Assembly (NCBI RefSeq): GCF_007992495.1
Contig: NZ_BKAJ01000115.1
Span: forward strand, 1 to 45,185
Reading direction: 5' to 3'
DNA: 45,185 nt
Origin: Reyranella soli
Lineage (GTDB): Bacteria > Pseudomonadota > Alphaproteobacteria > Reyranellales > Reyranellaceae
The position numbers were made by a program, and so were the translations under genes. A model generated the notes under the pieces. The model made no database searches. It saw only the letters and a program-made list of their open reading frames with translations, and had not been told where the DNA came from. Every line of letters starts with the position of its first letter. Within the stretch, counting starts at the first letter, position 1. Positions 16,601-25,216 of this stretch are shown here, in pieces.

Positions 16601-17086
16601 GTGTCCGATCCTAGCCGTACTGCGCGGCGAGCCCTGTTGGCCGGCGCCGCTGTCGCCATGATCGGCAGCGGAGCCCGGGCCCAGCCGTCGGACGATTCTG
16701 CCCAGCTCCTCGCCATCATGCAGCGTTATGCCGCCGGCCTGCGCTGGGGCACGGCCGATGCGCTGGTGGCGCTCTACACCGCCGACGGCGTGTTCATCCG
16801 CGACGACCTGCCGGCCGCAACCGGCACGGACGCGCTGCGCGCCGCCTACCGGCAGGTGTTCGCGACCCTGAAGCTCGATCTTGGCTTCGAGATCAAGGAG
16901 ACCGAGGTGACGGGCGACATGGCCTGGCTACGCGCGACCAGCAAGGGCCGCATCAGGACGCTTGCGACAGGCGCGGAGGCCACCGAGTCGTTCAACGACC
17001 TCGTCATCTTCCGGCGCACGGGAGGCGGCTGGAAGATCCGCTGCTACATGTACAACGCCAGCAAGGGAACGGGCGCACCGCAATAG
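16601..17086 (+). CDS. Exported NTF2-like (SnoaL/DUF4440-type) protein, 161 aa
   Basis: A Tat- or Sec-type signal (ARRALLAGAAVAMIGSGARAQP) precedes a single cone-shaped NTF2-like domain of about 120 aa: an N-terminal helix (LLAIMQRYAAGL), then DALVALYTADGVF and the beta-sheet end AWLRATSKGR to WKIRCYMYN. Proteins of this fold bind small ligands or catalyse isomerisation or hydrolysis; nothing here indicates which. GTG at 16601 is preceded by GGAGGGGAGA at 16586-16595, which decides the start. It lies in the run from the permeases to the patatin lipoprotein, so it is probably a periplasmic member of that operon. Confidence 0.8.
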   Translation: MSDPSRTARRALLAGAAVAMIGSGARAQPSDDSAQLLAIMQRYAAGLRWGTADALVALYTADGVFIRDDLPAATGTDALRAAYRQVFATLKLDLGFEIKETEVTGDMAWLRATSKGRIRTLATGAEATESFNDLVIFRRTGGGWKIRCYMYNASKGTGAPQ

Positions 17087-17090
17087 AACC

Positions 17091-17939
17091 ATGTCGGACG
17101 AACGCTACACCGTCATCCTGGGCGACCGGCGCTACGCCATCCATCGCAAGTGGGCGAAGCTGCCGGCGGGCGAGAGCTTCGGCTTCATCTCCGACCTGAT
17201 GGTCGACGGCGAGGGCCGCGTCCATGTCGCCCAGCGCGGCACCGACCGGCCGGTCCTGGTGTTCGAGCGCGACGGTCGTCTCAGGGGCAGCTGGGGCGAA
17301 GGCGCATTGGCCGAGCCGCACTACATCAATGCCGCGGCCGGCGGTTCGATCCTGGTGGCTGACCGCGACGCCCATCAGGTCCTGCGCTTCGACGGCAACG
17401 GCAAGCTTCTGCAGGCGCTGGGCCGGCGGCACTGGCCGTCGCTCGACGCGCCGTTCAACCACCCGACGGCGGCGGCGCAGGCGGCTGACGGCGAGATCTA
17501 TGTCGCCGACGGCTACGGCAATTCCAGCGTCCATCGCTTCGCCGCCGACGGCACGCTGATCGCGACCTGGGGCGGACCGGGCGCGGGGCCTGGCGTCTTC
17601 ACCACGCCGCACGCCATCTGGGTCGACCGCTTCGGCAAGGTCCTGGTCGGCGACCGCGAGAACAACCGCGTGCAGGTGTTCGACCGCGACGGCAGGTTCC
17701 TCGCCGAGTGGGGCGACTTCTATCATCCCATGCAGATCTGGGTGGACGACCGCGACCTGGTGTTCGTCACCGACCAGATCCCGCGCATCAGCCTGCTCAC
17801 GTCCGACGGCAAGCTGATCGGCCGGTGCCGCGGCGCCATCAACGGCGCGCACGGCATCTCGGGCGACACCGAGGGCAATCTCTATCTCGCCGAGCTGCCG
17901 CCGCAGGAAATCACCAAGTTGGAGCGCCTCGATGCCTAG
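17091..17939 (+). CDS. NHL-repeat beta-propeller protein, 282 aa
   Basis: The protein consists of repeated NHL-like blades of about 45 residues, each with a HxI/xxVDRxGxVxVxDRxNxRVQVF pattern; clear examples are GSILVADRDAHQVLRFD, GEIYVADGYGNSSVHRF and GKVLVGDRENNRVQVFD. This resembles the peptidyl-alpha-hydroxyglycine lyase/6-bladed propeller group. No signal peptide is seen, so it is probably cytosolic unless the start is wrong. ATG at 17091 is 4 bp after the NTF2-like stop, and its own stop overlaps the next gene by 8 nt. Such propellers often serve as lactonase-like or scaffold proteins; its actual function is unknown. Confidence 0.82.
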   Translation: MSDERYTVILGDRRYAIHRKWAKLPAGESFGFISDLMVDGEGRVHVAQRGTDRPVLVFERDGRLRGSWGEGALAEPHYINAAAGGSILVADRDAHQVLRFDGNGKLLQALGRRHWPSLDAPFNHPTAAAQAADGEIYVADGYGNSSVHRFAADGTLIATWGGPGAGPGVFTTPHAIWVDRFGKVLVGDRENNRVQVFDRDGRFLAEWGDFYHPMQIWVDDRDLVFVTDQIPRISLLTSDGKLIGRCRGAINGAHGISGDTEGNLYLAELPPQEITKLERLDA

Positions 17940-19128
17940 GCTTCTTGCCCTCCTGACCGCTGTGGCTTTGGCGCTGGTCGCCGCCTGTTCGCACCCCGAT
18001 CGACTGCCGTCGGTGCCGCGCGCCGACACCGTGCGCGCCCAGCCGCTCGGCATCGCCAATGCGCGGTTCTTCGCCGACGGCGACGTCTCGCCGATGATCC
18101 AGGAGGGCATGCGTTCCGTCGAGCGCGAGATGGCGAACCTGCGCGCCGAGGGCAAGACTCCGACGCTCGCCAATCTGCCGACGGCCTACTATCTCGCGGT
18201 CTCCGGCGGCGGCGACAACGGCGCGTTCGGCGCCGGCCTGCTGAACGGCTGGAGCGAGACCGGCACGCGGCCGGAATTCAGGATGGTCACGGGCGTCAGC
18301 ACCGGCGCCCTGATCGCGCCCTTCGCCTTCCTGGGACCGCAGTACGATCCGATCCTGCGCGAGGTCTACACGACGCTCACTCCCGACCGGATCTTCCGTG
18401 CGCGCGGGTTGAGTGCCGCCCTGTTCAACGACGCGATGGCCGACACCACGCCACTTGGCGACGTTATTGCCAAGTACGCCGACGAGAAGATGTTCGCCGC
18501 CATCGCCCGCGAATACAACGAAGGTCGCCTGCTGCTGATCGGCACCACCGACCTCGACGCCCAGCGGCCGGTGATCTGGAACATCGGTGCGTTGGCGGCC
18601 AGCGGCAAGCCCGAGGCCCTGAAGCTGTTCCACCAGATCCTGCGCGCCTCGGCGGCGATCCCGGGCCTGTTCGAGCCGGTGATGATCGACGTCGAGCTCG
18701 ACGGCAAGAAATACCAGGAGATGCATGTCGACGGCGGTACCATCGCCCAGCTCTTCCTCTATCCGCCGTCGCTCGAAGCCGGCCGCCTCCTGAAGCGCAA
18801 GCGCGTCGCCTACATCATCCGCAACGCGCGGCTCGATCCCGATTATTCCATGGCCGAGCGGCGGACCATCAATATCGCCGGTCGCGCCATCAACACCATG
18901 CTGGCGGCAAGCGGCCACAACGACGTCATGCGCACCTTCTTCATCAGCCAGCGCGACGGCGTCGACTACAACCTTGCTTTCATAGGCGCCGATTTCACGC
19001 TGGAGAAGAAGGGCGAGTTCGAGCAGGCCTACATGCAGGCGCTCTTCCAGTACGGCTACGACCAGGCCAGGGCTGGCCGCGAATGGCATAAGCGGCCGCC
19101 GATTCTCGTCCAGCAATCCGCCAAGTAA
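17932..19128 (+). CDS. Patatin-like phospholipase lipoprotein, 398 aa
   Basis: A lipoprotein signal (hydrophobic core and lipobox LVAAC, modified Cys19) would anchor it in a membrane facing the periplasm. The patatin hydrolase core shows the oxyanion loop SGGGDNGAFGAG (91-102), the nucleophile elbow GVSTG (Ser123) and the DGG motif with the dyad Asp in the block EMHVDGG, so the Ser-Asp dyad is complete. It would cleave acyl esters of lipids. The start overlaps the preceding propeller gene (8 nt). It ends the same-strand run and faces the TauE-type gene tail to tail. Confidence 0.9.
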   Translation: MPRLLALLTAVALALVAACSHPDRLPSVPRADTVRAQPLGIANARFFADGDVSPMIQEGMRSVEREMANLRAEGKTPTLANLPTAYYLAVSGGGDNGAFGAGLLNGWSETGTRPEFRMVTGVSTGALIAPFAFLGPQYDPILREVYTTLTPDRIFRARGLSAALFNDAMADTTPLGDVIAKYADEKMFAAIAREYNEGRLLLIGTTDLDAQRPVIWNIGALAASGKPEALKLFHQILRASAAIPGLFEPVMIDVELDGKKYQEMHVDGGTIAQLFLYPPSLEAGRLLKRKRVAYIIRNARLDPDYSMAERRTINIAGRAINTMLAASGHNDVMRTFFISQRDGVDYNLAFIGADFTLEKKGEFEQAYMQALFQYGYDQARAGREWHKRPPILVQQSAK

Positions 19129-19133
19129 CGTAA

Positions 19134-19988
19134 CTAGAGCGAAGGTGCTCTTCGCCTCCGGAAGAAGATGAACAGCAGATAGATGTCGATCAGGATGGTC
19201 ATGGCCATCACGCTGTAGGCCCATGGGCTTGGCATGAGCTTGAGGTCGACCAGCACCCGCGACAGGCCGAAGCCGACGACCCAGGCATCGAAGCTCATGC
19301 AGATCCGGCGGAACGTCTCGGCATCGAGGTGGCGGATGGCATAAGCGCCCAGTGGTATGCCGATGAGCACGCTGGGCACGATCGCCACCAGGAGGCTCGT
19401 GCTCTCGGCGACGAACAGACCGAGATAGAAGTAGACGATGGCGGTCAGGCTCGATTCGGCGACGCGGATCAGGGCCAGGCCGGCGCGGAACTCGTTTTTG
19501 ACCAGGCCTTGGTTGTTGAACAGGATCGCGAGCGGCGGGCCTGAGATCGTGGTGACGGAATAGAGCACTCCCAGCCCCATGCCGAAGGGCAGGCCGAACA
19601 GGCGTTCCGACCGGATCGGCCTGCGCCGCCCCGCTGCCTGGACCAGGATGAGGGGGAGAATGACGGTGTAAGTGAGGAACTTGGCCCAGTCGGGATCAAG
19701 CACGGCCAGAAGGTAGGCGCCGACGGCAATGCCGGGCAGCAGCCCGATGAGGATGGGAAGCACCCTTCGCCATACGGCCGCAACGCTGTCGCGATTGATG
19801 AACAGGACATAGCAATTGATGAACACCTCGACCACGACCACGGCGGGATTGAGGATGCGCCCGGCGTAGAAGACGAGGGCGACCGGCACGGTGAGCGAGG
19901 AGAACCCGTAACCGAGGGCGCCGTTGACGAAGGCCGCAAACAACGTGATTCCGGCGAGGACGATCGTGGTGGTGTCGAGTGCAGGCAC
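19134..19988 (-). CDS. TauE/SafE-family membrane transporter, 284 aa
   Basis: A sulfite exporter TauE/SafE family protein: eight or so hydrophobic helices arranged as two similar halves, with the start segment FAAFVNGALGYGFSSLTVP and the middle SGPPLAILFNNQGLVKNEFR, both of which are family hallmarks. Members move sulfonates or related anions; the substrate here is unknown. GTG at 19988 is chosen because AAGGAG (19999-20004) sits 10 nt upstream; a TTG at 20018 lacks a site. It is divergent from the AtzG-like/amidase pair, with 93 bp between the starts. Confidence 0.85.
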   Translation of the reverse strand: MPALDTTTIVLAGITLFAAFVNGALGYGFSSLTVPVALVFYAGRILNPAVVVVEVFINCYVLFINRDSVAAVWRRVLPILIGLLPGIAVGAYLLAVLDPDWAKFLTYTVILPLILVQAAGRRRPIRSERLFGLPFGMGLGVLYSVTTISGPPLAILFNNQGLVKNEFRAGLALIRVAESSLTAIVYFYLGLFVAESTSLLVAIVPSVLIGIPLGAYAIRHLDAETFRRICMSFDAWVVGFGLSRVLVDLKLMPSPWAYSVMAMTILIDIYLLFIFFRRRRAPSL

Positions 19989-20081
19989 CTCTCGAAAGCT
20001 CCTTTCGCTGGTCGGCAACGACGTCGATGGACTCCGGGCCGACCACGATGGAAACTTGCCTGAACGGAGAGGGTGGAGTCG

Positions 20082-20264
20082 ATGGACAAGCCAACGATCG
20101 AGCTGCTGGCGCGGCGCGCGGGTCTCGCCAAGGCGCTAGCCGAATTCCCCGACGACGTCGCCGCAGCGGCCAAGCAGGCGGCCGACGTCATGAGCAAGAT
20201 CAAGCAGCCGACCGACCCGGCTGCAGAACCCTGGCCGCCGATGAAGGCAGGGAGGGGCCTATGA
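20082..20264 (+). CDS. AtzG/DUF4089-like small subunit, 60 aa
   Basis: A 60-aa helical protein encoded immediately ahead of an amidase, ending in a Pro-rich tail (AEPWPPMK) reminiscent of the EPAPVFRP ending of AtzG-like proteins. AtzG is a small partner that binds its amidase AtzE, as GatC does with GatA. The two genes overlap in an ATGA (20261-20264), consistent with a 1:1 complex. ATG at 20082 has GGAGAGGG upstream. The match is by size, position and ending; sequence identity with known AtzG is weak by eye. Confidence 0.6.
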   Translation: MDKPTIELLARRAGLAKALAEFPDDVAAAAKQAADVMSKIKQPTDPAAEPWPPMKAGRGL

Positions 20265-21670
20265 GAGATGGCCCCGTAGGTGAGCTGCATTGGCTGAGTG
20301 TCACCGAAGCCGCCCAGGCCATTGCTGACAAGGAGCTGTCGCCGGTCGACCTCATGAAGGCGCTGCTCGAGCGCATCGCCGCGCTCGACCCCAAGCTCAA
20401 TGCCTTCATCCGGCTCGATGCCGAAGCGGCGATGGCGGCGGCGAAGGCTGCCGAGGCCGAGGCGGTCGCCGGCCGCCTGCGCGGGCCGCTGCACGGCGTG
20501 CCGGTCGGCATCAAGGACATCATCAACGTCGCGGGCCTGCCCACGACCTGTCATTCCAAGATCCTCGAGGACAACATCGCCAAGGCCGATGCCGTCTGCG
20601 TGCAGAAACTGCGCGGGGCGGGCGCCATCGTCATGGGCAAGCTCTCGACGCACGAGTTCGCCATCGGTGGGCCGAGCTTCGACCTGCCCTGGCCGCCGGC
20701 GCGCAATCCCTGGAACACCGATCATCATCCCGGCGGCTCGTCGTCGGGCTCGGGCTCCGGCGTGGCGGCGGGCCTGTTCCCGATGGCGCTGGGCACCGAT
20801 ACCGGCGGCAGCGTGCGCAATCCCGCGAGCTGCTGCGGCATTGTCGGCCTGAAGCCGACCTACGGGCTGGTGTCGCGCCGAGGCGTCTTTCCGCTCTCCT
20901 TCACGCTCGACCATATCGGTCCGATGACGCGCACCGTGGCCGACAATGCCCTGATGCTGCAGGCGATCGCCGGCCACGACCCGCTCGATCCGGGCAGCGC
21001 CGCCTCGGTCAACGGCCACTACGCGGCCAACCTCGATCGCGGTGTGCGCGACCTGCGCATCGGCTTCGTGCGCCACTTCCACGAGGTCGACACGCCGGCC
21101 GAGGCCGAGGTCACGGCGGCGCTGAACCACGTCGCGCGCGCCTTGCAGATGGAAGGCGCCGAAGTGCGCGACATCCGTCTGCCGACGCTGACCGAGTTCG
21201 GCGCGGTCAACCGTGTCATCCTGCAAAGCGAGGCGTGGGCGATCCACGGCCCGTGGCTCAAGGAGCGGCCGGGCGACTACGGCCAGCTCTCGCGCCGCCG
21301 CCTGATGGCGGGCGCCTTCATGAACGCCGGCGACTACGTGCAGGCGCAGCGCCGACGGCTGGAAATGATCGCCGAGGTCGAGGCGGCCTTCCGCCAGGTC
21401 GACGTGCTGCTGTGCGCCAGCTCGATGGATCCGCCTTGCCGCATCGACCGGCCGGCCGACGTCGACCGCACCTATCCGCGCCAGGCGCGCACGCCGTTCA
21501 ACGTCACCGGCCATCCCGCGCTTGCCATGCTGGCGGGCCTGTCGGTCGACGATATGCCGCTGTCGGTGCAGTTCGTCGGCCGCTACTTCGAGGAGGCGAC
21601 GCTGTTCCAGGTCGCGCGCGCCTGGGAGCATTCGGCAGGGACGGACAAGAAGCACCCGCCGATCGTTTGA
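20261..21670 (+). CDS. Amidase signature family hydrolase (AtzE/GatA-like), 469 aa
   Basis: A cytosolic amidase with the Ser-cisSer-Lys triad: Lys85 in VGIKDI, cis-Ser at 160-161 in PGGSSSGSGSGVAAG and nucleophile Ser184 in DTGGSVRNPAS. The length is typical of the GatA/AtzE group. Being coupled to an AtzG-like small protein, and lacking gatB, it is unlikely to be the tRNA amidotransferase; a biuret, allophanate-like or other small amide substrate is possible but unproven. The stop is directly abutted by the convergent Bug-type gene. An open-frame extension upstream to 19979 is not coding. Confidence 0.9.
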   Translation: MRDGPVGELHWLSVTEAAQAIADKELSPVDLMKALLERIAALDPKLNAFIRLDAEAAMAAAKAAEAEAVAGRLRGPLHGVPVGIKDIINVAGLPTTCHSKILEDNIAKADAVCVQKLRGAGAIVMGKLSTHEFAIGGPSFDLPWPPARNPWNTDHHPGGSSSGSGSGVAAGLFPMALGTDTGGSVRNPASCCGIVGLKPTYGLVSRRGVFPLSFTLDHIGPMTRTVADNALMLQAIAGHDPLDPGSAASVNGHYAANLDRGVRDLRIGFVRHFHEVDTPAEAEVTAALNHVARALQMEGAEVRDIRLPTLTEFGAVNRVILQSEAWAIHGPWLKERPGDYGQLSRRRLMAGAFMNAGDYVQAQRRRLEMIAEVEAAFRQVDVLLCASSMDPPCRIDRPADVDRTYPRQARTPFNVTGHPALAMLAGLSVDDMPLSVQFVGRYFEEATLFQVARAWEHSAGTDKKHPPIV

Positions 21671-22639
21671 TCAGTCCGGCTTCAGGCCGAGATCGCGGAT
21701 GATGCCGCCCCAGCGGGCGGTTTCCGATGCCAGCAGGTCGGCGAACTGTTTTGGCGTGCCGCCGATCGGGTCGAGGCCGAGCCCGGCCAGGCGCTCGCGC
21801 GTGCCCTTGTCGGCCAGGATGGCGTTGAACGTGCGATTGAGCTCGTCGACGGTCGCGGCGCCGAGCCCTGCAGGTCCCAGGATGCCGAACCAGCCGGTGA
21901 CGTCGAAGCCCGGCTTCACCGTTTCGGCGATGGTCGGCACGTCGGGCAGCACCGCCGATCGCTGCGGCGAGGTCACTGCGAGGGCGCGCAATGTGCCGCC
22001 GCTCAAGAGGCCGATGGCGCCGGACACGGTGTCGAACTGGAAGTCGATCTGGCCTGCCATCAGCGCCAGGTTGGCCGGCCCGGAGCCGCGGAAGTTGATG
22101 GCCTCGGCCTTGAAGTCGAGCTCGCGCTGCAACAGCACGGCGGCCATCGCCGTCAGCGTCGCGCCGCCACCGCCGGTGCCGAAGTTCAGCTTGCCCGGCG
22201 CAGCGCGCGCCGCGGCCAGAAGATCGGCCATGGTGCGATAGGGCGAATCGGCCTTCACCAGGATCACGATGGGCGTCTGCGCCAGCGCGATGACGGCGGC
22301 GAAATCCTTCTGGCCGTCGAACGGCAGGTTGAGATAGAGCGCGGAGGCGCCGGCATGTCCGCTGCTCACCAGCAGCAGCGACGTGCCGTCGGCATCGGCC
22401 TTGGCGACCTGGGCTGCCGCGACGGTGCCGCCGGCGCCCGGCTTGTTCTGCACCACCACCGATCGGCCGAGCCGCGCGCCGAGCTGCTCGGCCATGATGC
22501 GCGCCAACGTGTCGGCGGGGCCGCCGGCGGCAAACCCGACATAAAGGCTGATCGGACCGGTCGAGCGCTGCGCCTGCGCCGTCGCCGCCAGGGCGGTCAA
22601 CGCGCCCGCGAGCGCCATCCGGCGCGATACCCTTCTCAT
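21671..22639 (-). CDS. Bug-family (tripartite tricarboxylate transporter) substrate-binding protein, 322 aa
   Basis: A periplasmic solute receptor of the TctC/Bug family. It has a signal peptide with an RR pair (MRRVSRRMALAGALTALAATAQA), the VGFAAGGPADTLAR segment that binds the ligand carboxylate, a NKPGAGG motif at about residue 66 and the central GTGGGG and PDVPTIAET blocks. AGGGAGGAAACG precedes the ATG and fixes the start. It follows the FAD oxidoreductase by 23 bp in what is probably one operon under the divergent IclR regulator. No TctA or TctB membrane subunits are nearby, which is common for this family. Confidence 0.92.
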   Translation of the reverse strand: MRRVSRRMALAGALTALAATAQAQRSTGPISLYVGFAAGGPADTLARIMAEQLGARLGRSVVVQNKPGAGGTVAAAQVAKADADGTSLLLVSSGHAGASALYLNLPFDGQKDFAAVIALAQTPIVILVKADSPYRTMADLLAAARAAPGKLNFGTGGGGATLTAMAAVLLQRELDFKAEAINFRGSGPANLALMAGQIDFQFDTVSGAIGLLSGGTLRALAVTSPQRSAVLPDVPTIAETVKPGFDVTGWFGILGPAGLGAATVDELNRTFNAILADKGTRERLAGLGLDPIGGTPKQFADLLASETARWGGIIRDLGLKPD

Positions 22640-22662
22640 CGTTTCCTCCCTTTGTCTTGTTT

Positions 22663-24297
22663 TCAGATCGATGGCGGCGGCCGGTAACCGCGACGCGTCA
22701 GCGGAGTCAGCGCGCCGTAGCGCGGCCAGCGGATCGGCACGCCGCAGTCGCCGAGCAGCACCTGCAGGTCGGCGAGCAGCGTCTTGTCGGCCCGCACCGC
22801 GCGTGGCGGCACGGCGCGCTTGTGGGCGAAGGCCGCCAGCGCCCCCGCCGCCTCGCCGATGCTCCATTCGACGGGATGGACGCGATAGGCGCCGGACGTG
22901 ACGCGCGTCGTGCCGAGGTTCTTAGCCGCCGGCAGGAGATTATCGACGCGCACCGGCAGCAGCGCGCCCAGCGGGATCTCGAACGGGAAGCTGTCGATAT
23001 CGACCGTGTCGCGCATCCGCGAGGTGCTGGGATGGAGGTCAATGCGATAGGCGCCGATGCCGACGCTATCGAAGAACGACTCCGCACTATCGCGGCCGGG
23101 ACGGGCAGCGACGCCGACATGCTGCTCGAGCACGGTGAATTCGGCACGGATGCGCCGGCCCTCGCGGTAGTAGGCCTGCTTGGCAAGGCCGTCCGCCGTG
23201 CCCAGCACGTCGCCACGCAAGCGCAGGCCGGGATAGCCCTGGCCATCGTCGTGGCGCGGCGCCTCGGTCTGCATCCAGTAGAGGAACGACAGGCTGAGCT
23301 GGCGGGCGTCTTCCAGCGCGGCATCGCGCTGCTCGGGTGAAACGCCGAGCACGGGCCGCAGCCAGCAATCCATCTGCGGCCAGTTGGCCAACGTGATGTC
23401 GCTGCAATAGGCGCCGTCGGCGAAGTTGCGCCGCCAGGCGATGCGCCGCGCATGCCACAGGTCGAACAGGTATTCGGCATCGCTGTCGCCGGCGAACAGG
23501 GCGCGTTTCAGCGGTTGGTGGGTGACGTGGTTGCTCACCGTCCAGTCGAGTTGCCGGTTGGGCCAGAAGTCGAGCTTGAGATCGCGGAACTCGGCATAGC
23601 GCACCGGCCGGTCGATCGTGTGGTCCTCGCCCGGCAGATGGTCCATGGCGAAGCACCAGGTGATCGCCTGCTGATCGAGAGGATCGGCCTTGTCCAGGGC
23701 ATGCAGCTCGCCGGTCTCGTCTTTCGATTCCGCGCCGATCACGTGTTCGACGTTGGCGGCCTCCAGAAGATCGCCGGTCTCGGTGGCGTCGATCACCAGT
23801 GCCGCCTCGATCTCGACCGTGTCGCCCGTTTCGAGGTCGCGGAAGGAGAGCCCGGTGATCCGGTCGCGGTCGACATGGGCCTGCAGCAGGGCATGGCGCC
23901 TCAGTACGCGGACCCGGCCACCGCTTTCGAACGGCGCCAGCAGGTCGTCGATGACGCGGACCGCCACGCGCGGCTCGTGGCAGAGCGTGCCGACATTGCC
24001 CATGCCGGGATTGAACGGCCGGCGCTGGCGCGCTTCGGCGGTGAGGGGATAGTGATGGAAATAGTAGTCGCGGATGCGCTGGCGCAGCTCGAGGTAGCTC
24101 CGCGAGCCGATGCCGTCCTCGACCCAGGGATGCTCGTCGAACGGCACGCCCTGCGCCGTGAGCTGGCCGCCCAGCCAGTCGAGCTCTTCGACCAGGACGA
24201 CGTTCCTGCCGAGCCGTGCGGCAGCCAAGGTGGCGGCGACTCCACCCAGGCCACCACCCACGACCACGAGCTCGCTGCGTATCCGTCGGTTCGCCAA
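22663..24297 (-). CDS. FAD-dependent oxidoreductase, 544 aa
   Basis: A flavoprotein of the FAD_oxidored type, with the dinucleotide-binding GGGLGGVAATLAAARLG near residues 13-29 and VLVEE after it, a middle IDATETGDLLEAANV block and a C-terminal GAYRVHPVEWSIGEAAG segment that closes over FAD. No signal peptide is seen. The start is TTG at 24297 with AAAGGGG just upstream; no Met codon occurs before residue 99. It is the first gene of a minus-strand pair with the Bug receptor, and faces an IclR regulator across a 66-bp gap. A catabolic oxidation of the substrate bound by the receptor is an inference. Confidence 0.85.
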   Translation of the reverse strand: MANRRIRSELVVVGGGLGGVAATLAAARLGRNVVLVEELDWLGGQLTAQGVPFDEHPWVEDGIGSRSYLELRQRIRDYYFHHYPLTAEARQRRPFNPGMGNVGTLCHEPRVAVRVIDDLLAPFESGGRVRVLRRHALLQAHVDRDRITGLSFRDLETGDTVEIEAALVIDATETGDLLEAANVEHVIGAESKDETGELHALDKADPLDQQAITWCFAMDHLPGEDHTIDRPVRYAEFRDLKLDFWPNRQLDWTVSNHVTHQPLKRALFAGDSDAEYLFDLWHARRIAWRRNFADGAYCSDITLANWPQMDCWLRPVLGVSPEQRDAALEDARQLSLSFLYWMQTEAPRHDDGQGYPGLRLRGDVLGTADGLAKQAYYREGRRIRAEFTVLEQHVGVAARPGRDSAESFFDSVGIGAYRIDLHPSTSRMRDTVDIDSFPFEIPLGALLPVRVDNLLPAAKNLGTTRVTSGAYRVHPVEWSIGEAAGALAAFAHKRAVPPRAVRADKTLLADLQVLLGDCGVPIRWPRYGALTPLTRRGYRPPPSI

Positions 24298-24313
24298 TTG
24301 CCCCTTTCCCTTT

Positions 24314-24349
24314 TGTGCGCTCTGCGCTCAAATGAGCATCTAGCGCACA
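24314..24349. promoter_or_regulatory. Nested inverted-repeat operator between IclR and FAD oxidoreductase genes
   Basis: The 66-bp divergent gap holds an outer perfect inverted repeat, TGTGCGCT (24314-24321) and AGCGCACA (24342-24349), around an inner one, GCTCA (24326-24330) and TGAGC (24333-24337). Position and symmetry make this the likely binding site of the adjacent IclR protein, controlling both directions. Confidence 0.65.
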
Positions 24350-24363
24350 CAGGAGCAGAGGCC

Positions 24364-25140
24364 TTGTCAAGCCGACCCATTCCGCACAGCCGGATCTTCG
24401 TCACCGGCTTCGCCCGCGGGCTCAGCGTCATTGAAGCCTTCGGGGCGGGCCATAAAAGCCTGTCGGTCGCCGATGCCGCCCAGCGCACCGGGCTCGATCG
24501 CGCCGTCGTGCGCCGCCTGCTGCTGACCCTGGCCGGATTGGGCTATGCCCGCATCGACGGCAAGCAGTTCGAGCTCACCGGCAAGGTGCTGAGGCTCGGC
24601 TACTCCTATCTCGCGGCGTCGGCGCTGGACGTCACCCTCCAGCCCTATCTCGCCGAGCTGTCGGCCGAAATCGGCGAGGCGGTGTCGGTCTCGGTTCTGG
24701 ACGGCAACGACGTGGTGTTCGTCGCCCGTTCCGAGCAGCCGGGCAACCGGGTGGCCTTCGTCGTCTCGATGGGCATGCGCCTGCCGGCCTACGCGTCGGC
24801 CTCGGGCCGGGTGCTGATGTCGGCCCTGGCCGACAGCGAGGTGTCGGCCCGATTGCGGGGCACCCGTCGCGACAAGCGGACGCCGGCGACCGTGGTCGGC
24901 GAGCGAGAGCTCGTGAAGCTGGTGCGCCAGGCCCGCAGCGACGGCCATGCCGTGAGCTGGGAGGAGCTGGAGGAGGGGCTGGTGGGCATCGCCGTGCCCC
25001 TCGGTAACCGCGGCGGAACCATGGTGGCTTCGCTCAACACCAACACCAATGCCGTCCGGGCGCAGGCGCGCCAGCGTGTGCAGCGCATGCTGCCCAGGCT
25101 GAAGGCAATGGCGCGGCGCGTGGCCGAGGTCCTGCCGTAA
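24364..25140 (+). CDS. IclR-family transcriptional regulator (PcaR/PobR-like), 258 aa
   Basis: An N-terminal winged helix-turn-helix (about residues 15-75, with SVADAAQRTGLDRAVVRRLLLTL) is followed by an IclR effector-binding domain with ASALDVTLQPYLAELS, GMRLPAYASASGRVLM and SWEELEEGLVGIAVPL. The latter blocks resemble the PcaR/PobR subgroup, which senses aromatic acids. The start is TTG at 24364 with AGGAG at 24351-24355. The gene is divergent from the FAD oxidoreductase/Bug pair and only 76 bp before the flavin monooxygenase, so it probably regulates all of these. The effector is unknown. Confidence 0.9.
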   Translation: MSSRPIPHSRIFVTGFARGLSVIEAFGAGHKSLSVADAAQRTGLDRAVVRRLLLTLAGLGYARIDGKQFELTGKVLRLGYSYLAASALDVTLQPYLAELSAEIGEAVSVSVLDGNDVVFVARSEQPGNRVAFVVSMGMRLPAYASASGRVLMSALADSEVSARLRGTRRDKRTPATVVGERELVKLVRQARSDGHAVSWEELEEGLVGIAVPLGNRGGTMVASLNTNTNAVRAQARQRVQRMLPRLKAMARRVAEVLP

Positions 25141-25216
25141 GACCTAATCCGTTGAATTAGTTCTTGTCGTCCGGCGCACCTTGCCGTCGGCGCCGGCAGG
25201 GGCAAGATATCCAACC

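Noticed and set aside
19469..21655. 728-aa minus-strand open frame across the amidase
   Set aside because: Shadow of the amidase and of the TauE gene in another frame; no family pattern.
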